This document shows, in pieces, positions 9,096-19,500 of a stretch of DNA of 64,000 nucleotides. Each line of letters begins with the position of its first letter. The stretch's first letter is position 1. Source of the stretch: Nitzschia sp. DOCU1. Its lineage: Eukaryota; Bacillariophyta; Bacillariophyceae; Bacillariales; Bacillariaceae. The stretch spans positions 868,001-932,000 of the forward strand of contig OX595988.1 of assembly GCA_951394045.1 (NCBI GenBank), in the 5' to 3' direction. The position numbers and the translations under genes were made by a program. The notes beneath the pieces are model-generated. The model worked only from the letters and a program-made list of their open reading frames with translations. It ran no database searches and was not told where the DNA came from.

Positions 9096-10685
9096 ATGGC
9101 GTTCATACGATTTCAGCGTTCTAATAAGGAAAAGAGGATCCCTGGGATTGTAATTGTTTCGTTTCTGGCATTGTTGGTGATAGTGGCATTGTTATACGGC
9201 ACTCAGGTGGAACAAAGCCTTGGTATCTCGCAAAATGAACGTCTTTTGGATATGCTGTCATCGTCATCATCGCCTGAGAATTTAACACGACACGAAGAAC
9301 ATCAAGACGAGGAATCAACAAATATTGACGAGCCTCTTAACATCGTGCTGCTATATGCAGATGATTGGACTATGAGTGTTCTGGGAAAACTCAACAAGTA
9401 CGTTCACACACCCAACATTGACAAGATGGCGGACGAGGGCATTCTATTTACGAATAACTGCGTCACAACAAGCATGTGTTGGATATCCAGAGCAACAATG
9501 GTCACCGGCACCTATGCCAGCCGTCACCTCTTTCTAGCACCTTCCCAAGATACGATTTTCACCTCGCATCCTTGGAACGAGACGGTATTTCCACTGTTAA
9601 AGGCCAATGGATACCACACCGGGCTGGTAGGAAAGTGGCACGCTCCACAACCCAAAGCCGAAATGGAAATGGCCTTTGACTACAGAAACTGTTATTTCGG
9701 CTGGCATTGGGAGCCTCGCAACGGAAAACTGCGGCACGTCACGGATTTGAACCTCGAAGATTCCATTTACTTTTTGGATAATCGGCCCAGGGACAAGCCC
9801 TTTGCATTGACGGTGTCTTTCTTTGCTACACACGCTTGGGACAATCATATTCCGCTGTATGATGTCAAAAATGAGACCAAGGCTGTCTACTACAATAACG
9901 TGACCATTCCCACACCCAAAACGAACTCGAAATCCCACTGGAAGCGAATGCCATTCTTCTTTAGGGAAAATAATGAAGGACGAAACCGCTACCGAAAACG
10001 ATTTGATCCGCCGTACTTTCAAGAGAACATTAAAAACCTATATCGCATGGCTACAGAAGTGGACTATGCGGTTGGCCGAATTATCAAAAAGTTGAAACGC
10101 CAAAAAGTCTACGACAAGACGCTACTCATCTTTACCACCGACAATGGGAATATGCACGGGGAGCACGGTCTTGCTGAAAAGTGGTTTCCATACGAAGAGT
10201 CGATCAGGGTACCTCTTGTGATTGTCGATCCGCGAATGCACAAATCCCAGCACGGAACTCGTAACGAGGAGTTCACATTGAGTATTGATCTGGCGCCAAC
10301 CATGCTGGGTGCTGCAAAGATTCCACCAAGTGACTTTATGCAGGGCCGTGACATGGCAAATCTGTACCTCAAAGCAAGAGACGAAGATGCAAAGTGGCGT
10401 CAAGACTGGTTTTACGAATATAACCGTGGTGATCCCATTACTGCAGAAGGTCACCACGGGAAGTTTTGGATCGATGCGTCGTTTGCTCTCGTTACAAAAG
10501 AGTGGAAATACATTTACTGGCCCCAGCATGACTATGAGCAAATTTTTCATCGAAGTGTAGATCCCTTCGAAGAGCACGATTTGATGAACTCCTCGCAGAT
10601 TAGTCCCACTCATGAAATTTACCTCAAGTTGCGCTCTCGTTATGCCTTTTTGAAGAATTGGGTACAAAGTGGAAAGCGAGTCTAG
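9096..10685 (+). CDS. Type I sulfatase, membrane-anchored, copy 1
   Basis: 529 aa from the ATG at 9096. A short basic N-terminus is followed by one hydrophobic segment (IPGIVIVSFLALLVIVALLY), suggesting a type II membrane protein of the secretory pathway. The sulfatase fold follows: LNIVLLYADDWTMSVLGK (metal-binding Asp pair), HTPNIDKMADEGILFTN, then the modification motif CWISRATMVTG, VGKWHAP, and IFTTDNGNMHGEHG (second metal site). Sulfatases hydrolyse sulfate esters after conversion of the motif Cys to formylglycine. The core here is C-W-I-S-R, with Ile where Pro or Ala is usual. The likely substrates are sulfated polysaccharides or glycoproteins, which is inference. A closely similar copy follows at 11405. 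Confidence 0.9.
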   Translation: MAFIRFQRSNKEKRIPGIVIVSFLALLVIVALLYGTQVEQSLGISQNERLLDMLSSSSSPENLTRHEEHQDEESTNIDEPLNIVLLYADDWTMSVLGKLNKYVHTPNIDKMADEGILFTNNCVTTSMCWISRATMVTGTYASRHLFLAPSQDTIFTSHPWNETVFPLLKANGYHTGLVGKWHAPQPKAEMEMAFDYRNCYFGWHWEPRNGKLRHVTDLNLEDSIYFLDNRPRDKPFALTVSFFATHAWDNHIPLYDVKNETKAVYYNNVTIPTPKTNSKSHWKRMPFFFRENNEGRNRYRKRFDPPYFQENIKNLYRMATEVDYAVGRIIKKLKRQKVYDKTLLIFTTDNGNMHGEHGLAEKWFPYEESIRVPLVIVDPRMHKSQHGTRNEEFTLSIDLAPTMLGAAKIPPSDFMQGRDMANLYLKARDEDAKWRQDWFYEYNRGDPITAEGHHGKFWIDASFALVTKEWKYIYWPQHDYEQIFHRSVDPFEEHDLMNSSQISPTHEIYLKLRSRYAFLKNWVQSGKRV

Positions 10686-11404
10686 CTGAATGCATGGAGG
10701 ATTTTTCGAGTCCAAGCTGCCGTTCGCTATGAGCACGAGTACTACCGATCTTGGAAGAACGCAGCAATTACTATTCGCCATGGTGCAGCTGTGCTGTCTT
10801 GTTGTTGTTGCTGCTGAGTTTTTGGGACTACCATGGGTTCACGACGAAAACGATACAGATCCCGTGATCGTGACACTGGGAGTTTCTAGCTAGACTTTGA
10901 ATAGGAGTTTTCGGTGGCCTGTCGCTCTCAGGTCCACTATGCATCCGCGAAGCGACTGAAATCTACGATCATCTACTAATATACAGACCCAAACGGCGTG
11001 ATGAAATGAAACCCGTTTGCTTCAGACTAGAAGAGCCCTGCAAGGCGCACTTTAGCTTAAGTTGGCAAAGTGCTCTATTGTAGCAGCGAGGAGAGAGTTG
11101 ACATAGACGCCAGTAACGGCAATAGTGGTATTTTCTGGGTGATAGTACTGATGTACAGCATCATCGCAGAGAGCCCTCTCCCAAATAGACGAGGTCGAAG
11201 GAGTCCATTAAGCGGTTATTTTCCGGGCAGACGGCTAAACGTCGAGAAAGCGTCTCTCTTTACATGTATTCTCCCTTCCGCTCTTCTTGTTCCGAGAGAG
11301 ATCAGTTCCCGGTGCCCCAGAGCTTAACCTCTCCTAATACTTGACAGCTCACTTGCATTTGATATCCTAACCATCGTTTGGGTAATCGTTGCCGGAAGCA
11401 AACA
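10686..11404. other. Spacer between the two sulfatases
   Basis: No gene seen. The stretch holds the 3' end of copy 1 and the promoter of copy 2. No remnant of duplicated coding sequence was recognised here, so the duplication boundary lies close to the genes. Confidence 0.5.
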
Positions 11405-12976
11405 ATGGCGGCTACTGGTCTCACCAACCGGTCTGGTCAGCCAAGAAAGAAGCTGTACGGCTTCGTTGTGTTGGCGGTCCTGGCCTTTCTTGTCATAACT
11501 GCGATTAAGCATGGCTCAATGGTTGAAGAAAGTCTAGGTTTTCGATCGTCAACCTCACTATTCGATCCAGAAATTTTCGCTGGGCGACGCGAAGAAGAAG
11601 AAGATAGAGCACAGATTGACGAGCCTCTTAACATCGTGCTATTCTATGCGGATGATTGGACTATGAACGTTTTGGGCAAGCTCAACAATCTGGTCCACAC
11701 TCCCAACATTGACAAAATGGCGGACGAGGGCATTTTGTTTACGAATAACTGCGTCACAACAAGCATGTGTTGGATTTCAAGAGGAACGATGGTCACAGGC
11801 ACCTATGCCAGTCGTCACCTCTTTCTGGAACCTTCCTTCGAAACTCTGTTTACGACGCACCCGTGGAATGAAACCGTATTTCCACTGTTAAAAGCTAATG
11901 GATATTACACCGGGCTGGTGGGGAAATGGCACGCTCCACAACCAGAACCTCACATGTCGATGGCCTTTGACTACAGAAATCTTTATTTCGGATATCATTG
12001 GGAGAATCGCCACGGAAAACAGCGGCACGTCACGGATTTGAACATGGAAGATTCCATTTTCTTTTTGGATAATCGGCCCAGGGACAAACCTTTTGCATTG
12101 AAAGTTGCTTTCTTTGCAACACACGCCTGGGACGGTCACATCCCACCCTACGAGGTCATGAATGAGACCAAGGCCCGCTACTACAACAATGTGACCATTC
12201 CAAGGCCCAAGACTGCCACACAGGAGCACTGGAGACTGTTGCCCCCTTTCTTCAACGAATATAACGAGGGACGGGTGCGTTATATAAACCGTTTCGACCC
12301 CCCGAATTATCAGGACAGTATCAAGAATTTGTATCGCATGGCTACCGAAGTCGACTTTGCGGTGGGAGAGGTAATCAAGAAGTTGAAGGAGCAGGGAGTG
12401 TATAGTAAGACGTTGCTCATCTTCACGACAGACAATGGAAACATGCACGGGGAGCACGGTCTCGCCGAAAAGTGGTATCCGTTCGAAGAATCTATCCGCG
12501 TCCCTCTGGTCATCGTCGATCCTCGAATGCACAAGTCCCAGCATGGAACTCGCAACGATGAGTTCACCCTAAGTATTGATCTAGCACCTACAATGTTGGG
12601 GGCGGCGAAGATTCCTCCGAGTAGCTTTATTCAAGGTCGGGACATTTCAAAGCTTTATCTGAAGAGTAGGGGTGAAGATGTGAGATGGCGTCAGGACTGG
12701 TTCTATGAGTATAATCGTGGCGATCCCATCACTGCAGAAGGCCATGGGGGGATGAATTGGATCGATGCCTCCTTCGCTCTCATCACGAAGGAATGGAAAT
12801 ACATCTATTGGCCTCAGCAAGACTATGAACAAATATTCCACAGAAGTACGGACCCTTTTGAAGAGGAGGACCTGCTCAGAAACCCCGACTTCAAAATCAC
12901 TGATGACATTTACTTTAAGCTGCGTGCGCGCTACGAATTTTTGAAAAACTGGGTCCAAAGTGGAAAGCCGGTTTAA
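11405..12976 (+). CDS. Type I sulfatase, membrane-anchored, copy 2
   Basis: 523 aa from the ATG at 11405. It has the same architecture as the upstream copy. A basic N-terminus precedes a hydrophobic anchor (LYGFVVLAVLAFLVITAI) and the sulfatase domain with LNIVLFYADDWTMNVLGK, CWISRGTMVTG, VGKWHAP and IFTTDNGNMHGEHG. The C-terminal half is nearly identical to copy 1 at protein level (WIDASFAL.TKEWKYIYWPQ, FLKNWVQSGK.V at the end). The N-terminal 75 residues have diverged. The two genes are a head-to-tail tandem duplication about 0.7 kb apart, and both appear intact. The unusual C-W-I-S-R core is kept in both copies, which argues it is functional rather than an error. Confidence 0.9.
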   Translation: MAATGLTNRSGQPRKKLYGFVVLAVLAFLVITAIKHGSMVEESLGFRSSTSLFDPEIFAGRREEEEDRAQIDEPLNIVLFYADDWTMNVLGKLNNLVHTPNIDKMADEGILFTNNCVTTSMCWISRGTMVTGTYASRHLFLEPSFETLFTTHPWNETVFPLLKANGYYTGLVGKWHAPQPEPHMSMAFDYRNLYFGYHWENRHGKQRHVTDLNMEDSIFFLDNRPRDKPFALKVAFFATHAWDGHIPPYEVMNETKARYYNNVTIPRPKTATQEHWRLLPPFFNEYNEGRVRYINRFDPPNYQDSIKNLYRMATEVDFAVGEVIKKLKEQGVYSKTLLIFTTDNGNMHGEHGLAEKWYPFEESIRVPLVIVDPRMHKSQHGTRNDEFTLSIDLAPTMLGAAKIPPSSFIQGRDISKLYLKSRGEDVRWRQDWFYEYNRGDPITAEGHGGMNWIDASFALITKEWKYIYWPQQDYEQIFHRSTDPFEEEDLLRNPDFKITDDIYFKLRARYEFLKNWVQSGKPV

Positions 12977-13609
12977 TCGAAAAGATGCGCACGCGTACTG
13001 TATCTACTTCTACATTTGATATTAGCAATCAGAGCGAATTTGAGGTAAAAGTTGAGGAACCTTCGTCGGATCGACATAATCACTTGTTCTGGTGTGACCT
13101 GGGTGAAGCGGTGGCGCCGTCATGGGTTGGTTCTTGCAATAGAATCATTCAACCTTCTGAGCCATCGTCTGCTGCAGTGGTCTACATGCACCATAGGAGG
13201 TCTTGTATAGATACGATGTATGGTTTATCCCGAGTCGTGGGGTGATTTCTGGCAGTAGAAGTACAAGCAAATGATCTATCGGTACCACAATGACATCTTC
13301 CGTAGTTATCTTAATCGAGCTCAAGTCTAAAGTCTGTTTCCTACATGAATGAGCCTCTATCTATCCTCCCACAAATCGCTCCGAATGGCTGAGAGAAGAG
13401 CATCACCCGGCTGAGAGAAAACGACGCGGCATTGCAAATCTAACATTCCAAGCCATTCCTTTCTCCGTCCATCCAACGGTAGGCGGCGCGGGAGTTACCC
13501 CCAAGCTTGGAAAAACGATGACACTCGTTCTGAATTAACAAAATGTTCTTGCTTGACACGAGAGAAAGCTACCACCCACCGCAACTATGGAATGCAGTGC
13601 CAAACAGCT
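12977..13609. other. Convergent intergenic spacer
   Basis: This lies between the 3' ends of sulfatase 2 (plus) and the K+ channel (minus). An 86-codon ORF starts at 12985 immediately after the sulfatase stop, but has no recognisable domain. No RNA gene or terminator motif was identified. Confidence 0.45.
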
Positions 13610-15097
13610 TTACGGTTCATCCGTATGTTCCTCTATTCTTTTCGACGGCGGCCGAAAGGATATATGCTGATTTCGATTGGTGGGATACCACACGGGATGC
13701 GGCTTTGTCTCATTAAAGTTTGCGTAGTCGACTGTGAGATTTCGTTTCTCTAAATCAAGAGTGACCTGGTCGACAAATCGATGTCCAATCAAGATATCTT
13801 CCAAAACATAGGCCGTTTGGCAAAATATCGGAGCACCGGTATGCTTCTGAGTCGCATTGATGCAGGCTTCAAACTGATAGATGCTATTGCCAGGGAATTC
13901 TCGAAAGTCCAAACCAAACAAAGGACTGGATTCGTCAATCATGTGTCGCAGAGTCCAAACCATCTCATCGAGTTTCATGCGATTATCGTGCATCAATTTC
14001 AAATCCTGGGTTTGTGCAATGCTCTGTTGCGTCCCACACTCGTCCAAGTATTCGATGAGATAGCTATAGGTTAGTCGAGCACGAGCATCAATGAGGAGAT
14101 TGGAAGATCCGTCCGTATTGCCGAGACGAAACTCCAGACAGGGCATTCCGTTGATATTGGATAGGGTCATGATTTCGCTCCACACAACCTTTCCGTTGGG
14201 TGCTACGAATTTTAGAAATAAAAGTCCCCCATAGACAGTGTTGAGAAGGAAGGTGATAACGCTCAGCACCACGACCAGGAAATTTGCAAAGCGGCCGTCG
14301 GGGACGTAGCCTTATTGGAGAGAATGTTGTGAGTATTCGACGAATTTCAAAGTGTGGAACATCCATGAGGATTACAAACACATACCCCCATATCCAATAG
14401 TAGCAGACGTTTGAATCGAAAAGTCAAATGTCTGAAAATACGTCATAGTCTCATCGCCGCAACATTGACCACCTTGAATGTTCCACAGTCCCGCAAAGAT
14501 CAGATTGATCGCGACAAACACAACAAAGTACAGAAGCGTAGACTGTACCAGACTGAACCGCAGTAGCCACCACCGAAACCGCATTTCCAGGGACGAGCCA
14601 GTCACATTCAGGCTTTGAATAGTTCGGTGGTGCCGTTCTTCTTTGGAGTTGGTCGGTTTGTTCGTAACATCTTGTTGGAGTTCAAAGATCACTTCTTGCC
14701 CATCCACCATGCCTATTCGGGTCGTCCCCTCACCAGCAGAAGTAAAAATATCCTTGGCTCGACTCGCAAATCTCAAGCCCGTGGCGGGTGATGAAAATGA
14801 AGCTTCCTCGGGAGACGTTCGACTGAAGCGGTGGTGGTCATTTCGTTGGTAGTAACTGCGAAGATTCCAGGGAGAGGCGCTGGCTACCGACGTTCGTATA
14901 CCAGTGACACCACCGGAATTTCCTTCTAAACCTTTAGAGCTCATTGTAGTATTATCAAGCTGCTGAATGAATTGAAGCTTTCTTGTGGTTCTGGGAAAGC
15001 CCTGTCGTTCACTCTGAGGATTGCCGATGATGTGCAATCCAAAACACAATGATGGCATCGTTGACATCGGTCGATGATGGATGGCGAGAAAAGTCAT
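13610..15097 (-). CDS. Inward-rectifier-type (Kir) potassium channel (2 exons)
   Basis: Exon 1 is 15097-14386 and exon 2 is 14310-13610. The 75-bp GT-AG intron splits the codon after GYG in the selectivity filter. The joined filter reads TSATIGYGGYVPDGRF. Before it is membrane helix M1 (LVQSTLLYFVVFVAINLIFAG) and a pore helix; after it is M2 (FLVVVLSVITFLLNTVYGGL). A Kir-like cytoplasmic immunoglobulin-fold domain follows, with APNGKVVWSEIMTL, CLEFRLGN, and LIDARARLTYSYLIEY. Such channels pass K+ inward and set membrane potential. The N-terminal 140 residues before M1 are polar. The start is uncertain: ATGs at 15097, 15067 and 14944 are all possible. The 14944 start gives 419 aa. There is no plastid leader. 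Confidence 0.88.
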
Positions 15098-15347
15098 CGC
15101 TCACTTTCAGTTTTGGATGGCACGCGCGCGCGCCAGCCGGGGTTGCTCTCGGGTCGAATGAGGCGAGTCAACGCCTCAATAATCATCTATCCGATCTGCT
15201 TCTCTTTCAAAAGGACCCACCATGGCGCTGCTGGATCAATGAATGGCTGTCCATGAATGCAACGGCTATCGGCAAAAACGTATCGAGCCACGCCATGACA
15301 TGGCCATGCGGCATTGACAAGATTGGAGTAGCGGGGCGGTAGAGGCA

Positions 15348-16619
15348 ATGTCCTACTCATCATCATCGCTCTCGATCCTGACACTGGGTGACGGTGACTT
15401 TACGTATTCGTTGGATCTGGCACGTCATTTAGCAGTATCCAAGCAGCAGGACAGCTCTGATAATAGGACAATCCATCTTGTGGCTACGGGGATCGATACC
15501 AAAGAAGAGCTGCTGGCCAAGTACAAGGATGCCGCGTATATTCTCAAGCAACTCGATTTGATTCATTCATCAACTCCTGAGATTTTTGTCAAGGTTCAGC
15601 ATGGTGTCAATGCAATTCTTCCACCAAAAGACGGATTATTGCCAGCAGCAGACTATGTCATGTTTCACCATCCACACTTGGGAACGGAAGATGCCGCGTT
15701 GCATGGCCGATTTCTTTGCCACTTGTTCCACTCGTGCACTACCGTTTGGTTAAAGCCCCAAGGAGGCTTGTTATATTTGACACTAGTCAAGGGTCAATTT
15801 GAGCGATGGAATTGCGAACAAGCCGCGAGACACCAGGGACTCAAGCTGTTGCGACGAGAAGCATTTGTGCCACCTCCAGTCCAAAGCCCTACCTACCATT
15901 ATCGACGTCATCAAACTGGAAAATCCTTTGAATCGCGACGACCTTGTCATGGCAGTGAAACCTTTGTGTTTGGACGAGAAATCGATCAAGGAAACTATGT
16001 ATCCATGAGCCTACTATCCTGGCCCGATCATCATGCAGTAATGGGACAAACATCTAGGGCCGATGACGACAAGTTGTCGACGACGAAAGAGATGGGATCT
16101 TTATTACCTTGCCCGTATTGCGGCCGATCATTTAAAGAGGAGCGATCCCGAAAAAGGCATGTGGGTGACAAACATGCAGACGAATCTTCTGAGAAAAGGA
16201 CAAGGACGAGTTTGGTTCAATCGTTCAATTGTGCCCAGTGTCAAACAGAGACGGGGGAAGCAAGAAGCTTTGAGAGTGACCAAGCTCTCCAGGATCATAT
16301 CAAAGCCAAGCATTCTGCCCTTCACAAGACAATACTTCCGGACTGGTGTCGACGTGATGATGATAATCGGTCGAGTAGTGGTGTCACATCATCCAACAAT
16401 AAAACAACGACGACAAAAGTAGTATTTGGCAGATTTTCTGCTTGTGCCATCTGTGGAGCGGAATTTGATAGCCAAGAGAACGAGGCGGCACACGTGGCTG
16501 ATTTCAGGCCCAAACCACCGGAGGAGTCATTTGCATGCCGATTTTGTGATAAATCGTTCCGGGAAAGTCGGGCCAAGCTACAACACGAGAACTTTTGTAA
16601 AGAAAGACCAAGCAAGTAA
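15348..16619 (+). CDS. BMT5-like methyltransferase-fold protein fused to zinc fingers
   Basis: Single exon, 423 aa. Residues 8-190 resemble the BMT5-like (DUF2431) Rossmann domain, known from yeast 25S rRNA uridine-N3 methyltransferase. ILTLGDGDFTYSLDLARHL is the glycine-rich SAM site, VATGIDTKEEL is the acidic strand end, and ADYVMFHHPHLGTEDAALHG is the 'FxxPHxG' motif. The C-terminal half has several Cys/His fingers: CPYCGRSFKEE...H...H near residue 250, CAQCQTE..., CAICGAEFDSQENEAAH, and CRFCDKSFRESRAKLQHENFC at the end. The fusion suggests rRNA or tRNA modification with nucleic acid binding through the fingers. The fold assignment is from motifs. It is divergently transcribed from the K+ channel. 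Confidence 0.78.
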   Translation: MSYSSSSLSILTLGDGDFTYSLDLARHLAVSKQQDSSDNRTIHLVATGIDTKEELLAKYKDAAYILKQLDLIHSSTPEIFVKVQHGVNAILPPKDGLLPAADYVMFHHPHLGTEDAALHGRFLCHLFHSCTTVWLKPQGGLLYLTLVKGQFERWNCEQAARHQGLKLLRREAFVPPPVQSPTYHYRRHQTGKSFESRRPCHGSETFVFGREIDQGNYVSMSLLSWPDHHAVMGQTSRADDDKLSTTKEMGSLLPCPYCGRSFKEERSRKRHVGDKHADESSEKRTRTSLVQSFNCAQCQTETGEARSFESDQALQDHIKAKHSALHKTILPDWCRRDDDNRSSSGVTSSNNKTTTTKVVFGRFSACAICGAEFDSQENEAAHVADFRPKPPEESFACRFCDKSFRESRAKLQHENFCKERPSK

Positions 16620-16820
16620 TACACACAGGCTACTATGAATCACTCGTTATGTAGTTGGTGAACTCCAAACCCCAATCGCTACAGACACATAAACCATAGA
16701 ACATTTACATACATATCAAATGATTCACGGGACACAAGCAATAGCAACAATCGAACACAAGACAACCATCTTATGCTGAATTCCAACACAGACATAGCCC
16801 CCCACCCCCGGAGCATCCTC

Positions 16821-18017
16821 CTATCCTGCAGCCTGAGACTCAGGTATTTGATCCGGATAGTCAAAATTTTGACCAGCAGGCAGCGGTTCGTCAGACTCGT
16901 CGTAATCATGAGGATTATGCATAGGTGGTTGATAGCTCAGAGGAGGCGGTGCAGCGCTAGGCGGGTAGCGGGGCATTCCAGTTGGGCCAAGAATCACTGG
17001 CTGCTTTCCGTTGGTTGGATAATGGTAGGGTCCTGGGTACGGCGGGTAGCCGCGAGGCGGTCCAGGGCTGTAATAGTGGGCGGGAGGAGGAGGCGGATAA
17101 TGGTGTCCATAGGGAGCGGGTGGGGGCATTCCGTACGGCGGAGGCTGCTGATACTGCACATGATGATGATGATGGGCGGGCATGTCTCCAGCTTCAGGCG
17201 GTGGGTAAGCGTGCATATGCCATTGTGTTTGTTGTTCCATTTGTGTTGCCTCCATTTTCTTTTGTTCCTCCTTCTTCTTTTCGTAATCCGTGCGCCAATC
17301 AGCAATCGCAATCTTGTACTTTTCACGCTCGACCTTTTCCTTTTCGATAAAAGGGCTGCGTTCCTCTTCGCTAGCGTTTCTCCAGTGTTCCCCGAGCAGC
17401 CTTGAGACTTCTGTATTCTTCATATCGGGAAACCGGTCCTTAATATCCTTCCTTCGCCCCTGGGAATAATAGAGGAATGCAGACATAGGTCGTTTAGGAG
17501 CGCTAGGGTCTTTCTTCGCTCTCTTATAAGGCACCTGCCAAGGTCCCGTATACGAGGCCTTTTCTACGAGGTACCGTTGCTTGTCCTTTGCTGCAACTTC
17601 GTCCCAATGAACCCGCTCATCGGCAGGAAGACTTCGCCTACGAAGTGCAAAACAACCAAATAAGTTTTCGACTGAGCAGAGCAGCACGCAACTGGAAGTT
17701 TAGTGAGAAAGAACGTACCACATCTCTGCGGATCTCTTCGAGATTTCTGTGACAGTGGCCTTATCGCCCAGGGCATCCTTGATCTCTGGCTGCTTTGCCA
17801 TGAAGAAACAAATATAACTACTCTTGAATCGTTTGGGTGCCTGTGGTGCCTTTCTTAGATTCGAGATGTCTCGTTTTTTCTTCCCACGTCGCGGGGAACT
17901 CGTCACTGAGTCTTCGCATTCATCGCCCTCGCCGACGTCGACATCATGATCATCATCCGACGCCAGCTTGCCCGGCGATGGAGGGGCTATATCTGAATCA
18001 GGAAAAGTCTGTTCCAT
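16821..18017 (-). CDS. Two-HMG-box DNA-binding protein (2 exons)
   Basis: Exon 1 is 18017-17719 and exon 2 is 17637-16821; the 81-bp GT-AG intron splits box 1. The product is 371 aa. Box 1 begins APKRFKSSYICFFMAKQPEI and runs across the junction as AEMW-RSLPADERVHWDEVAAKD. Box 2 is SAPKRPMSAFLYYSQGRRKD ... LLGEHWRNASEEERSPFIEK. Residues 1-50 are acidic with a basic patch (RRGKKKRD), a likely nuclear signal. The C-terminal 140 residues are rich in Pro, Tyr, His and Gly (HHHHHVQYQQPPPYG), probably disordered. HMG boxes bend DNA in chromatin or transcription complexes. The pattern of two boxes plus a Pro/Tyr-rich tail is typical of algal HMGB-like proteins. Confidence 0.9.
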
Positions 18018-19500
18018 GGATCAACGAGAGAAAGAGGAGGAGATGAAGTATGAGTTAGATGGTTCCGTTGTGTTGTCATTGGAGGCGAGGGTATCGTATC
18101 ACATAAATGAATGAATCAATCACATCTTGTTGACTTCTCGTCGTGTTGTGCGGTGGAATTATTCGAATGAAAGCGTCGAATACGATCTGCGGGACTCGAC
18201 ATAATTAAGGACCGGGGCTCGCACGTAGCCTTTGTACCACGGCTTACGAAACTTCTAAAATCGCGGAACGTCATCGGCCCAACAACTTCCCCATCAAAGC
18301 ACCGCGCCATGACACCGATGTTCGGCCATGGTCTCGTCACCATGAGGTCTTGTGCCTCAATGCTGGTGGACCAGGCACGACACCATATGATACACCAGTA
18401 AACTATGGAAATACCAGATATCTGCGGGCGGCCAGTGATCGGGTTCTGGCTGAAGAATTTCCAGATTCTCACTCGACAGAATCAGAATCATCGAGAAACG
18501 AGCGGCGAAACGACGAGACCTCTGTCCCGCAATGGGGAAAGTACGCTTCGGGTAGTCCAACGCCTCCTGGTAACCCCATCCTGCAATCATCGTTCTTGCA
18601 ATAATCATCACATAACATCGCATTCAACTTACAGGTGGTGCCATGGAGAAAAGGTTTCGCGCGGGTTCACACCAACGAGGAGACTTCTTGTGTTAGACTT
18701 GCCCCCAGCAGACTTCAGTCCGTCGATGTATCGATCTGTCACTCTTGATTGTTTTATTGCCACTTTCTAAAAATTTGGCACTCAAAATATTTCGCTGCCT
18801 GCCAATCAATGGTCCACACATCACACCTCATCGTTCGGCATTCCTAACAGAGACGTCATTTGAATAAGTAACAAATTCGCTATCGTTGGGGAGGCAATTA
18901 CGAGGGCGAAGCCCTTTCGAATATTTTTGTCCGTGATAGTGACAGCCGGCCCCGTATGTGTCATCTCGTGTTCTTTGCTCCGGTGTATCGAGCGAGCCGG
19001 CGCATCATGTGCTTCTAACACGAAGCCCCCGACACATGCCCGGCGAGCTTCCTAATGACTGCACGGTATGATGATTGACGTTGGCCAGGGGTCAATTCTA
19101 ACGTTGCGAACAATTGACCCCTGACGTTGGCGTATGAAGATTTCTAGCTACCGGTACTTGTTTGCTCGAATTTCGAGATCCTGTGCCTTAGCAACGGCAC
19201 CAGCTCTCCCTCGGTTCGTCGTTCTAAGCAAGTACCGAAATCGCTGTTGTTAGACAAGTCAGACCATCTATGTGCCGCTTCGGTGGCCTACTAGATAAAA
19301 GTCGCCATCTTCGAGGTGCGATTACATTGTTCAGATGAATAATTGGATTAGATTTTACTGCTCGGTCGCCTCGACTCTAGCATGATGCATAATTTCTCCA
19401 CATAGTTATAAACAAGTTGAAAAAGAGCGCGAGCCCGTGTTGTACCATGTGCACTGCCTCTGAAGGCTTCTTGTCCGATTGTCGGGTAGTGATGCTTTAG
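18018..19500. other. 1.5-kb intergenic region with hairpin element
   Basis: No supported gene. ORFs of up to 121 codons at 18116-18770 overlap on opposite strands and show no family-like blocks. The region contains a perfect 12-bp inverted repeat with flanking direct repeats at 19077-19131, one TACCGGTA site at 19149-19156, and a 9-bp inverted pair CGGTACTTG (19152-19160) / CAAGTACCG (19229-19237). Confidence 0.45.
19077..19131. repeat. Hairpin (12-bp inverted repeat) flanked by 9-bp direct repeats
   Basis: CAGGGGTCAATT at 19086-19097 is the exact reverse complement of AATTGACCCCTG at 19112-19123, with a 14-nt spacer. GACGTTGGC occurs directly on both sides (19077-19085 and 19123-19131, the right copy sharing one base with the stem). 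This layout looks like a miniature inverted-repeat element with a target-site duplication, or a protein-bound cruciform. Confidence 0.6.

Noticed and set aside
11888..12544. 218-codon minus-strand ORF opposite sulfatase 2 (similar one at 10122-10781)
   Set aside because: Both are mirror frames of the same duplicated coding sequence, and their similarity follows from sulfatase conservation.
18116..18770. Overlapping ORFs of 84-121 codons on both strands
   Set aside because: No start context, domain, splice pattern or composition supports one over another.
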